From NCBI RefSeq assembly GCF_963678635.1, contig NC_087062.1:24446177-24510176 (forward strand): a DNA stretch of 64,000 bases, read 5' to 3'. Source of the stretch: Symsagittifera roscoffensis (Eukaryota; Xenacoelomorpha; Acoela; Convolutidae). Positions 53,191-64,000 of the stretch are shown here, piece after piece (position 1 is the stretch's first letter; each line of letters opens with the position of its first letter). The translations under genes and the position numbers were made by a program. Under the pieces are notes generated by a model that was given only the letters and a program-made list of their open reading frames with translations, searched no databases and was not told the origin of the DNA.

Positions 53191-54984
53191 TTATAAACTT
53201 AATTCGATTCTTATAAACTTAAATTGTTATAAACGATTCAATATTTTATTCAAAATGGTTTTTTATGCGTGGTGAACCATCCCGCCCAACAAAATCATTC
53301 CAAACCGAATTGAGGCTAGCTAATCGGTCGTCTTAATTTATCTCACTTGATCGTTGGTATTGTCCAAATCTTTTAAGTTTTCAGTATTTTTTATTTTCCC
53401 AGAAACTATTCCATATGGATCAAGGGGCAGTCGGAATATTCGCCTGGCAGTCTTGTTTTTCCGTTCAACTCGATTCCACCAAAAATTCGGAAATAAAAAC
53501 TTGAACCTGACTTTCATTACACATAAATAACATAGCTGCTTCCAAATCGAAAGCCTAATTTTAATATTGCATTGCTGTAAGTATGACACATACAAATCGC
53601 AGATCGTTTTGGTAAATTATTATTAGAGACACAAATAGTCATCTAATTTTTCTAATTCATTTTTAAGCTCCATAACTTTTTCCTACAATTTGTAACCATA
53701 GAGTAGATTAAGGGAAGTGACTAAACTTACCGTTGGAATATTTTTCTGTGGAGCTGAGACGAAAAAAGTCCATTATTATACTTCACACTTCTCCTTTCAA
53801 CAATGATTAACCGAAAGCGCCTCTTCTATCAATGATGAATTGCTGTTTAAAATTCTATTCGTTTCAAATTTGCAACCGCAAGATTTTTCTGTGATAATTT
53901 ATCAGATTAGTTTACTTCTCCTTGGAAGTAAATTTGGAAAAAAAGGCTTGGCTTGGAGAAACTTGATGCCGTCTATACAGAGCGGCTAAATAGGGCTAAG
54001 TTTGTTTTATTTAACGTCGAATTCTTTTTTCAGCGCTTGGTAGAAGTTGGTAAAAAGGAAGTTCAAGGAAATGCAAGAGTAGACAAAAAAGTGGAACACT
54101 TAATTTCATCAAACTAAATTAGCTTCTACAATTTCTTTCACTTTTTCTAAATGTGAAAAAAAACGGAAGATGAAGAAAACATCATTTCATGTTCTTGACA
54201 CCTCTGAGACATTTTTTGCAAACCGGCGCTAATGCATTTCATCAAAACTTGCAAAAAGCTAAATTTTTATTTTATTTGAAGAAATAATCAAATGAAAAAT
54301 ATCAGCAATTAGGCGATAACAAAAACTCTAACAGCAAACGTAAGTAAACCAAAATTAAAATTGTTTAATGTGAAAAAGTGACAGTTTCAAAAAAACATTC
54401 AATTTATTTGTTCCAAATCATATTCTTTCTCGTTCATAAACAACAATCAATTTCATCAATGCTCTGCTTCTTAGCAATCTGCTAAAACACTCGGTGTCTG
54501 AAAATTAAAAGCATAGCAATTAGCAGGTTAAAACGAGAAGTTATTACTCTTAATGGGGCATATCATAATCTGGTAACATGAAAACACTCTGATGTTAAGA
54601 AGTGGTAAGGAATAAGTGTTCAAGTTTTAAGCGGAACTGAATTTTACCGCTTCGACTATCTCTTATAGGCCATTTGCGATGATGAAAACTGTCCCGATGA
54701 TGAAAAAATTTAGACCTTCTAGTTAAAGTGTAGATAAGATAGCGACAATATGTATGTAGTGTTTGAGAAGAAAATATGATAGACTCAATTAAAAAGACAT
54801 CTACACCTGAGAGCGCTAAAAGCCACCGCCAGATTTAAACAGGGTTTGAATTGTCATATAATTTGCGCTGAATGCACACATTAAAGCGGCTTAGGTAATT
54901 CTGCATTAACAGCCTTCGACGCTTTCAAACCCCGGCCATTTAAAGCTCAATGTTAATCGAGACTTGATTAACCCCCTACTCCTC
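53191..54984. other. AT-rich, no recognised gene
   Basis: The minus-strand 85-codon frame at 53338-53595 has a conserved-looking RRIFRLPLDPYGIVSGK segment but no family I know. Otherwise nothing. Confidence 0.4.
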
Positions 54985-55007
54985 TCTCTCCCTCTCTCTC
55001 TCTTTCT

Positions 55008-55047
<40 letters not shown>

Positions 55048-55075
55048 CTCTTTCTCTCTCTCCTCTCTCTCTCAG
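54985..55075. repeat. (CT)n microsatellite
   Basis: About 90 bp of CTCTCT with TTT interruptions. The leucine/serine open frame through it is an artefact. Confidence 0.95.
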
Positions 55076-58000
55076 TATCTGACGTTTTGGGTCAGCCAAA
55101 CCTAAAATTTTTCTACCTGCAACTTGTCATCTTCATTATAAAAAAGTTTGACAGATTTCATAACAGCTTGGAAAAATAATTTGGTTGACTTATAAATGTG
55201 TTGCAAAATCTTTTTAAAAACAAATCAGTAAAAAAATTCAAGGTTGAAACGCTTTAAAAACAAATTTGAAACGTTTTAAAATCAAATCAGAAAAAAAGCT
55301 GAAAATTTGACTATTTTTCTTATCACTTTTCAGTTTTGCCACTGTTGAACATTCCTTTTCTGAAAATCAATGAGAAAATTAAAAAATTGAATGTTTCCCG
55401 GAGTTTCATATAAAAAAGCAAACTTTGGTCAAGATCAAATCGGTTAGAAATTAACCAAAACAGTGAGTTTAACTAGGCATAACGTTTGGATTTTGGATAT
55501 ATACTTATCAAGGTACTTCTTGCAAAATGGCATTTGAATAAAACAGAATCCTTAAGCGCAATTTGCACTTTTAAGAGCCAAGCCAAAACCTAGCAAAAAA
55601 TCATCAGTTCACAAAAGATGTCAATCGATTGAGCAATCAATGCTTAAACAAGTTGCAGCTACAGTGCCCATTAAAATTAACAGGACAAAACGAACAAAGT
55701 TTGAAATTTCAAACATGTTTTTTTTTGAATTGTGCTAGGATTAGACAAAGAGCAAAAACAACATAAGTTGCTCAATTTTTTACCAGTTTTATTTTGGTGC
55801 AATTTATTATCGAAATTCGCAGCCAAAACTTTTCCCCAAAAAAGTCATTTTAGTTTTTTTAATTAAACAAGAATTATCTTGTTATCTTGAAATTACCCGG
55901 TTAATTGATGAGCAAATTATATCTAAAAGAATGATGACAGTCCGACAAAACTTTAGAATTCTAAAAATTTCAAAAATCTGTTTAAGAGAATAATTTTTGG
56001 TTGATAGCTAAAAAAAAGGTCATTTTACTATAGAAAAATCAAAGTCTTTGCTTAAAAGCATATTTGAAACGTTTTGCGCACCCTTTTGGAAATTATACCT
56101 TTCTAAAAAATTTTCGGGCTGGATACTAGGCTTGTTTTGAAATAATGTAAAGGCCGAAGCATCTCGTGACTTGATTCGTATTCAGTGTATTACTAATGCT
56201 AAGGCCCTTGATCTTCTCAAAACAAGTCAGGATCAGGTTTTCCCGTAAAAAATTATGATTATGTTCACCATTTGTTTCAAAAAGAAGTTGCCACCAGTAA
56301 TTTAAGATGCTCGGCATTTTAGAGTTTGATATTGTGACCTGCTGCAGTGTGAAATGGATTTGTTTTTCAGCTTAAGATAAATTTTGTGGCTTGAAACCAC
56401 TGATATTTTTTCGTCCTTGAAAGACAAGGTGAAGGGGAAGACGTCATAAACATTGCACTTCATGAAATTTGCTATGATGGTTGACGCGTAATGCTTTGAG
56501 TTTAAAGAAAACTTACAAATATACTTCAAATAGCACCATATAGGTTATCTCGATTTTAATTGCGGGTAGGACAGATAGTTCATTTAAATGGAATACTACT
56601 ATGATTGCAAAACGACTTAATTTGAAACAATTTAACATCATCAAAAAAAATTAGTTGATGAAAATGTTGAGGGGTTATTTTTTACGGGATGATAAAGGTG
56701 TGGTTGAAAAAAAAATAGTTAATTAAGAGGGCTTAAAAGTGGGACATAGAACAAGAACGGTTTCATAACCTTCACTGAGACAGATTTCAGTCATTGGTTG
56801 AAAAATTATTTAAGAATATGGTTGAAAGGAAACCTCTCGCAGCAGTTATGATTGACTTGACATCAAAGGCTACCAAAACATGGTTTTTCTACTTTTGATC
56901 CGTCCAGAATATATACAAAAATTTCCCTAAACATATGTCAAATCTTAAACAGTTCAAGAAAAATATCGCTTGGCAGCTACTTTCCCTAGCTCTACTACAA
57001 AACTAAGAAAAAATGAATGTGCGGGGCATCTGCAAAAATCTCGCGTTCAATTTTTTTTTGAAGTTTTGGTCTAAAAGCATATCCGATTTCTGAATTTTTT
57101 CGACTTTTTAAGAACCATGCAAACCACGTTGAGGTGAAGAACAATAAATATGTTTCAGCTGAAATTCTTTCGTTATTTAAAATTGCAATGCCATCAAACT
57201 TTCTCAATTGAATGAACAAAACCGAGTGAACAAAAAATTTAAAGTGATGGTAAAAACTCAAAATCAAAAAAACTTAAAAAAATCAAAATTCAGCCTTTTT
57301 TTGTTCAGTAGATACTTACTTTTCAAATAAAGCAACGTTGTTTAAGTTTGATTGTGACGTAAATAAAACTTAATTTAAGGAATGAAAATTTTTATTGGAA
57401 TAGCTTTAAGAACTCGACTAAATCAAATAGTTCAAATTAAAACATATTCGTTTTTAATTGGTTTTAGCTGCCAATTAGCGACGTCACGACACCAACATAT
57501 ACAAAAAGAGAAGAAAAGAAAAACAAAAGGCTCAAATAAGTTCAATTTTAAAAAATATTCCCAGCCCTAAAAAGAATACGAAATCACATATTCAGCCATA
57601 AGCTCACAATCTTTTTGATTATTTTGGAGAAGAAGAAGCAGTCGCTTATGTCAGGTCCAACTAATAAGCTGCTTAATAATTTTAGAATGATTTAAAAAGC
57701 TCATATTACATTGGTAACTCATTCCTCGAGGAATTGTTTTGTATGATGCTCTAATTTTATACTATTTCGAGTCGCATGTTCCGGAATGATTATACCTAGC
57801 CTTTGCATGAGGGGTCGACATTTGCTATACTTTTTATGTTAAGACCCTCACAGAAATAGTTCATTTGAGATTGTACTGAAAAATTTTATCAACATCAAAC
57901 ACTAATTTAGAGAAAAAACAATCGTCGAAAAAATAAAAATAATTCTGAACTTTTGATCTAAAAAGCGAAAACTTACTTGTATGACAAACTAGCAGCGTTG

Positions 58001-59990
58001 TTTGAAGTTCCAAATCAATTGCAGAACATTAAGTCGATATTTAAAAAAAATCTGTTTTGATAATCCTTTCAACTCGAAAAGATCAAATAAAACCCTGCTC
58101 GAGCTCTAATTGAGTGTGAGCTCTATTTTTGATGCCACGAAGCCAATTTTGAAAAACGACCAAAATTGGTGCGTTTTTAAGCTGCTTATCTTGAAAAACA
58201 TTCCTCAGTGAAAGTAAATCTCAATGAAAATCGGGTCAAAATAAACAAAGCGTTAAGAAAATGAAGTTGAGGAAATGCTTAAATGTAATCAGCCGTTAAA
58301 TCACCGAGTGAAAAAGTGTATTACTTTTCATAGAAAAAAAAGCAACCTTAATTTTGAATTGAAAAACAACTTGATTGCTTTTTTTGTAATCAAGAGGCGA
58401 GATTGAAACGAAGTTTTTAAAGCAGTCTAAGCTAGCTGAAACCATAGCGGATGAAAATGATAGTTTGCTTTACGTAAATTCCGGATAATCGTATTAAGTA
58501 AGTTTGATAATAATTCACTCGGCAAATCTATAACGGGACACAAAACTTGCAACTTTCAGTTCTCAACTTATAACTGCACTAAAATTCTTCAATTTTTTTT
58601 GTTTTCTATAAAGCTCTTGAGATTCAGACCTAAAATAGATCAATGTTGTTTTTCAAGAGGTATTTGCCGAATCATTAGAAGATTGTTGAAAACTATCCTG
58701 GTTGCTAAAAAGTTCAGGTAAACAGCACAAAATTTGGAATTTTCAGAGCCCAAAGCTAAGAATCAATTATAGGATTTTAAAACAAAAAATGAATTGAAGA
58801 AATCGCTTTTCTCCACTGCCCCAACATTTAATCGTTAATCTTAAAAAAAGTCTTTCTAAAAGTTTTCATAATGTGTTGTTGTAGGTGGTGAACAGATAAA
58901 ATATTTCGAACACATTTGTTTTTCATATTTAACAACGTAAAATTGCATGTGTTTTGCTATTATCGCATGCATAAGTTGTTATAAAGTTTATGACGTAGAG
59001 AAATGTTGCAATGTTGGATTAGGGGTTGAAAAAGAACCAAAAACTTTTCAGTTACAAAACAGAACATAATGCAGGTTTTAGCAAGCAGGTTTACGAGTTA
59101 TGAGACAAAGTGTGACGTCATGTGACTCTTTTTTATACTGAGACTCTGTTTTTATGTTACTACTTCGTGGTAAGATTTATGAATTAAGAAAATCGAACAA
59201 GGATAGCCGTTTGCTGTGCAAGTAGCAAAGAAGTTTCCGATTATATTCATTAGAAACAAGAAAACTTTTTTATTACTTGTTAAATTAGTATTGTTTTCAG
59301 TAAATGGTGTGATTCGAAAACTGCGTACAAAGATTACTGAATTAGGCATGATTGACACAATTTGTATTTAAAAAAATAAAAAAATTAAAAAAACTTTTTC
59401 AAAAAATTTTCCCAATTCTTTTGCCACATAAGCGCTAAAAGATATATTCAAAACTAGCTTTCTTGAAATTAAAAATCAAACTTCATCTGCCTGGTATTTT
59501 TATATAACAACCGTTACTCGATCGCGTTTCTCGCTCATATTGGACTAAATCTCATAAATTTCTTGGCAGTTTTTCTCAACACTGAGATAAAATTTTGAAA
59601 AACTTAAAAGTCATTCGCATCATTACTGAAATGGCTTTAAAATGATAAATCTTTTGACTCAATTCAATGCATTTTTGTGGCCTCTGATTTTGCAAGGAAA
59701 ACAAAAGAAACTAAAAGACACCCGAAATCAAAGTTTCTCACCATTTTCAATAGTCGAAAAACAAAGTGAATTAATATTTATTCAACAAGGTACAAAATCT
59801 TGGGCTTAATATTTCTTACAAAAAAGGTTCGATTTGCTAAATCGATGTTTTTCACCAACTGTAAAAAAACTGGGAAATTGAAGAAAAAAAACAAGTTTTC
59901 CTTTTTATTTTTTTAAAAATATATTATTAAAATTGTCGCAAGCTTTTTAAGAAATGTATCAGGACTCGTTCCAACGTAATCCTTAACAAG
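55076..59990. other. Long AT-rich stretch without recognised genes
   Basis: Poly-A/T runs and short frames of 60-90 codons with no motifs on either strand. No tandem repeat or long palindrome stood out. Host introns or intergenic DNA are both possible. Confidence 0.5.
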
Positions 59991-60011
59991 ACTGTTCGTA
60001 TCAGGACGCAT
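59991..60011 (+). repeat. Fragment of the structured-hairpin repeat
   Basis: CAAGACTGTTCGTATCAGGA matches the start of the A part; similarity stops soon after. Confidence 0.5.
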
Positions 60012-61498
60012 TCTTGAAAGTGAAAACTGGAAGCTTGAAATTTTTCACAAGAAACACCTCGAGAACGAACGCTTTACTGATCACAAATCAGCATTGTTTC
60101 GCAGCTTTACAATCTTTCAGATTGTATAGAAATTTTTTTAAGAAAAAATCAAAAATGTATTAACTTAAAATAAACATCAAAAACATAATTTTTCGAATTT
60201 TTCCTCGAAAGGCTCAATGAAACTCCACAAAACTCAAGACTAATGAAAACTCATTGTACCCATTGGATTTTATTTGTTTTTTTCATTAGTCTCCATCTTT
60301 GAACTCAATTTCGTCTTCAAACATTAAAATAACGAAAGTAAAATTGTATGCTGAAAGTTTAATAGTTTGTCTATAATATAGCTTAGACACAAATTTTTAC
60401 ACAAAAGATTCAAAAATGATTTAGAAAAATTTTTTTGTGAAACCAGATCTTTGAACATTTTTTCGCATGTGCTAAGACAATCTTCAATCTAACAAAAAAA
60501 ACCTCAATTTTCAACCACAGACAACTCTTTGGTTTGCCTTTTATCATGGTGATTTTTATATCCATATACAAAAAACGATGCATAAACTTATAGTTTCAGT
60601 AAAACTTTTTTGTCAAATTAGATTGCGAATCTCCAATTACAGCTTAAGTGAATTTGTTTTTTTTTCCGCGAAAAAAAACTCAAAAAAACAGTTAAAATCA
60701 AAACAAACTTGTTTTTTAAAGAAATATTGGCCACTTAGATTTCAAGTATGAGAAAAATTATCAAAGAAGTTTAACTTAGCTTTCTGTGCATATAGATTTA
60801 TACAAAGCTATACAAAAAGACATGTTTCAATTAGCTAGAATTTATGATGGGAAGTTTTGGTATACTCGGTTCTTAAATTCAAGAATGAAAATTGTCTTAA
60901 ATTGTGCCATTGGTGATCAGGAACAAAAATAACGACAAATTTTTAAAAAGTCTTTTTTTTTGTTTTTTACTAGGAAAACTAAGAAATAGTTGTCAGTTTG
61001 CTCATTCGTTTATTTTCTGGATGCTGTTTTAATAAAATTCGTTTTCTACTGTAAGCTTTTTGTTCTTCACAAAAAAACATAGATTTATATCGAAAAGTGG
61101 ATAAAATTGATGCATTCAAAAAATTCAAAGAGTGATTATTAATGAAATGAAGAGAAGCTGTTTTAGGTTAATAGATTTTTAAGGAGCTAAAAACATCTGT
61201 CAAGTGGTTGTAAGATTTAAGTCTGAGTCAGTTGTTTTTGCTATTATTACATTTTTGGACTAAATATGATTGCATTTTTGCATTGCATTTCTTATGATTG
61301 CATTTTTGGACTAAATAGAAAATATTGCGCGCTTTTCTAGTAATGTTGAGTTCAATGGGCACACAAGGACTAAACTCCATGTAAAAACGTTTGGGCTAGA
61401 AATTTGGGCTAGAAATAAATTGAACGAGAGTTTGAGCTAGAGTTTGATCTAGAAAAAAAATTGAAATACGTTTGGGCTAGAAATAAAATGAACGGGAG
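60012..61498. other. AT-rich, no recognised gene
   Basis: Contains short local duplications such as GCATTTTTGGACTAAATA (about 61249 and 61299) and GGGCTAGAAAT (61390-61480, three copies). Nothing coding is supported. Confidence 0.5.
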
Positions 61499-61545
61499 TG
61501 CTCGTATCAAGCAAAACCTTAAAGGTTCCGAAGGCATTTTGGTTC
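61499..61545 (+). repeat. Degenerate structured-repeat copy
   Basis: GTGCTCGTATC, AAAACCTTAAAGGTTCCGA and AAGGCATTTTGG follow the A part order with several changes. It lies 60 bp before the complete copy. Confidence 0.55.
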
Positions 61546-61600
61546 ACGGGTATGTTTTTTTTGGAAAAAAATGATGAAAATTTCAAAAACAAAAACTAAC

Positions 61601-62132
61601 AAAACTGCTCGTATCAGGGCGAAGCCCTGAATGTTCCGACTGCCTTTTAAGGTTTTATGGAGCAGTAATAACATTAAAAAGTTAAATGTAATAAAATAAA
61701 AATAAAAATTAAATTTGAATTTTTTTAAATAAAAATCATCCCCCTCACGCCATTTAAAGTACAAAAAGATAGATTTAGATCCTTGTAACAAATCAATTAT
61801 GGCAAATAAGCTTCTCTTAACCAATTTTGAACGATCTTAAGACGGATTAACTCTCCGCTTACGCGTTAATAGCGCGAAATATATCGCGCGTTAATTGTCC
61901 CAAATTGTCCAAAATGGCCAAAATGGCAATCTTTAAACCCTCATAACTTTACGAAAAATGATCACAGGTGAAATATCTTTTCAAATTTAAGCTCAAGACA
62001 ACAATGCTTTTTGAATGATATAAAAAAACTCCGTCAAAAATGGCTAGTTAAAAAGTCGAATTTTGTCTGAAGAAAAAAAAACCCACCCCGAGCACAAATA
62101 TTCCGTTACTTTCGTATCGAAAGTCGGAACAA
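61601..62132 (+). repeat. Most complete structured repeat (A+B)
   Basis: The A part is at 61601-61800 and the B part at 61801-62132. The outer stem ACTGCTC (61604-61610) pairs with GAGCAGT (61660-61666) and encloses CAGGGC-GAA-GCCCTG and CCTTTTAAGG. TGTTCCGACT at 61632-61641 and AGTCGGAACA at 62122-62131 are perfect inverted repeats 500 bp apart end to end, which may be the ends of a MITE. It has no coding capacity. Confidence 0.8.
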
Positions 62133-62239
62133 AATTATTACAACAAAAAAATGACGCGTGTTTTCAAAATAACTTCCCCCTACCCGCTATGTAAAATAAA
62201 AAGTGTCATTGCACATAGTGAGATTTTAAATAGGCCAAA

Positions 62240-62532
62240 AAAGCATGCTTCACTTCCATTTAGGGCGATTTCTAAGACAGATTAAATTTGCGCTTCCGCG
62301 TTAATAACACGAACCAAATCGCGCGTTATTTTTCCCAAATTGGCCAAAATGGCAAACTTCAAACCCTCACATTTTTAGGGTGATTATTTTTTCAGCTCAA
62401 GACAACAATAACTTCCGAATGCATTCAAAAAAATTGTCAAAAGCTGCTAGTTCAAACAATCGGAAATTGTCTGGAGAAAAAACAATCCGAGCACAACTGT
62501 TCTCTCATTTTCTCCGAAAATCGAAAGAATAA
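62240..62532 (+). repeat. Structured repeat (B part), strongly diverged
   Basis: CGCTTCCGCGTTAATAACACG, TTTTTCCCAAATTGGCCAAAATGG and the CAAGACAACAATAAC block follow the B part order with many substitutions. Confidence 0.7.
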
Positions 62533-64000
62533 CTGAGTAGGCAATACTAGATGAAAAAATATTTAACTTTCAATAACATTGTTTCAAAAACTTTTCATCA
62601 TCGAAAAAGTTATTTAATTTAAGAACTATTCGTTGGAGTTTCTGTTGGTTTATGCACTTAACCACAGTGACTTTCTTGTGAGTTGAAAGGACATTGATCT
62701 GATGTCACAGTTGACTCTACGGCATATTTTATTGAGGCATTGAAAACAAAATAGCAAACTTTTTTTGCCTTTCTTAAGGACGAGTGGTCGGGCAATATAA
62801 TTGAACTAACAATTGTTAAGGGATTTTCTAATCCGAGTTTTGCGTATTCATTATGCTCACCTTTTAGAATTCCGACAATAATCAGGGATTGTAAGGCTTA
62901 ATTTTTGACCCTCCTTGAAGCGCTGTAAATAATTCACCGAGCTATGATGAAATTAAGTTATTGGTAAAGAATTTCCCTTCGTGTGATATTATGTGGCGAA
63001 TTTCCCTTCACATCTCGATTGGTTTTTTTGTAACAAAAGCAAGCTTCAAAATTTAAGTCTGAAAAACAATCAGTATTTCAAGAAGTAATTTTGAGATAGC
63101 TTGATTTTATCGAGAAGCTGCCTTTTGTTTATTTTCAGTCCAAATAATTGTATCAGTTTTCTATTGATTATCAAATTTTGAGCCGAAAAATAAGCACTTT
63201 TACGAATTAATTATTCAGAAGTGACCAAAAACGTGTCTGACCGAAATTCTAGTGGGATTCACACAAAGTAATGATTTTTTTCTCGCACGTTATAAAACCA
63301 AGCTTACTGCAATCTGCAACTATTTTTCAATAAACGACCTATAAACGCAGCCTTTATTTAACCTGAATAGCTCAGTTGGTTTTATAAGTTTTTAATTAAT
63401 AAAAAAATTTAAAGGCTCTATCAAATCACCGAGCAATGAACAAGATCAGAAAAATGACAATGATTTATAAAAAGAACTGTTAGATTATTGTCCACTGCAA
63501 TAGCCATTTTCTTGTTATTTGGTAGGCAGATTGAACAGGAATCAACAAATACCCTGTCAAACAAGTCAAAATCTTTTTTCGCTAGCCTAAAATTTTTTCT
63601 AAAAACATCGAATTATTTTAAATATAAGGATATCAGTAAAAAAATTCATCTGGAAAAATCGAATTTTGCACAGGATTCCGTTCTAAATAGTATCACTAAT
63701 TAATCAAAAATAATATTGTAATTCAGGTTTTTGCTATAGATTACTTGATTATTTAAGCTTTCTATGCAAGGGACCGTTTAAATTACACCAGTTTTGAATC
63801 ACATTCAGAGACCAATCATTCAAATATGAATGCGGCTTGCTTTGCTTGTGGCAATTCATATTTTCGACCAGAAGTATATTCTGTATTCGTCCTTTGACCT
63901 GATTACCTGTTATGGTAAAGGTGAAAAAAATGTTCTTTGCAAAACAACGGCGCCCCTGGTAGAAAATAAAAGTGTCACGCTGGAATTGCAGTCACCCTTC
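62533..64000. other. AT-rich, no recognised gene
   Basis: A 71-codon frame at 63488-63703 has no motif. A tRNA A-box-like sequence occurs near 63368 without a B box. Confidence 0.5.

Noticed and set aside
54964-55179. Leu/Ser-rich open frame
   Set aside because: Translation of the CT microsatellite.
63364-63430. tRNA-like A box (TAGCTCAGTTGG)
   Set aside because: No B box or cloverleaf follows within 80 bp; at most a scrap of a tRNA-derived SINE.

Overview
The window looks like nuclear DNA of an invertebrate animal. It is AT-rich, carries a 200-base assembly gap, is full of microsatellites and short inverted repeats, and I could recognise no host gene, tRNA or rRNA. Almost everything identifiable is a retroelement or a small non-autonomous repeat. 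The species cannot be settled from the sequence. From memory, the gag zinc-knuckle arrangement and the PHD-bearing Penelope and REL elements resemble those of cnidarians and other marine invertebrates, but that is a weak impression.

Bases 1-19300 hold a strikingly intact, GC-richer plus-strand unit. It starts with a Ty3/gypsy (Metaviridae) gag-pol polyprotein running in from the left edge: capsid, two CCHC knuckles, protease, RT, RNase H and integrase. A 232-residue protein follows that resembles a TARG1/OARD1-type macro domain lacking the usual ligand and catalytic residues. Next comes an unusual 8.9-kb block: a 1906-codon frame with a coiled coil, a good SGNH (GDSL) hydrolase domain and a probable second, degenerate one, then a 904-codon frame, then a 175-codon frame. 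Consecutive frames overlap, two of the overlaps contain G-runs, and there are no introns. A segment at about 18900-19200 recurs in antisense at about 36945-37236 and is probably LTR-derived. I read the block as one giant gypsy element with captured genes, and it is the most interesting thing here.

Bases 19500-38600 are a pile-up of older elements: a LINE 3' end (19577-19960); a broken minus-strand CR1/L2-like LINE (about 20300-24200) with a 92-bp inverted duplication in ORF1; an unexplained minus-strand coding relic (24430-24990); a Penelope-like element (25581-28920) with a PHD finger between RT motifs B and C, a tripled 3' end and a hammerhead-like motif; a minus-strand non-LTR element with a C-terminal restriction-like endonuclease (REL) (28930-31760); a second Penelope tail (31960-32500); a plus-strand REL element (32560-35640); an antisense solo-LTR-like segment; and a LINE scrap carrying a 357-bp element with perfect 28-bp terminal inverted repeats.

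Bases 38600-64000 are mostly AT-rich sequence without convincing genes. They contain a 41-bp tandem repeat, a cluster of 18-bp-arm palindromes, a (CATA)n array with about 310-bp higher-order repeats, a very decayed gypsy relic apparently flanked by diverged LTRs (about 47900-53200), a CT microsatellite, and several copies of a short repeat family whose 5' part can fold into a closed multi-hairpin structure. The last family is split in one copy by the CATA array and the palindrome cluster.
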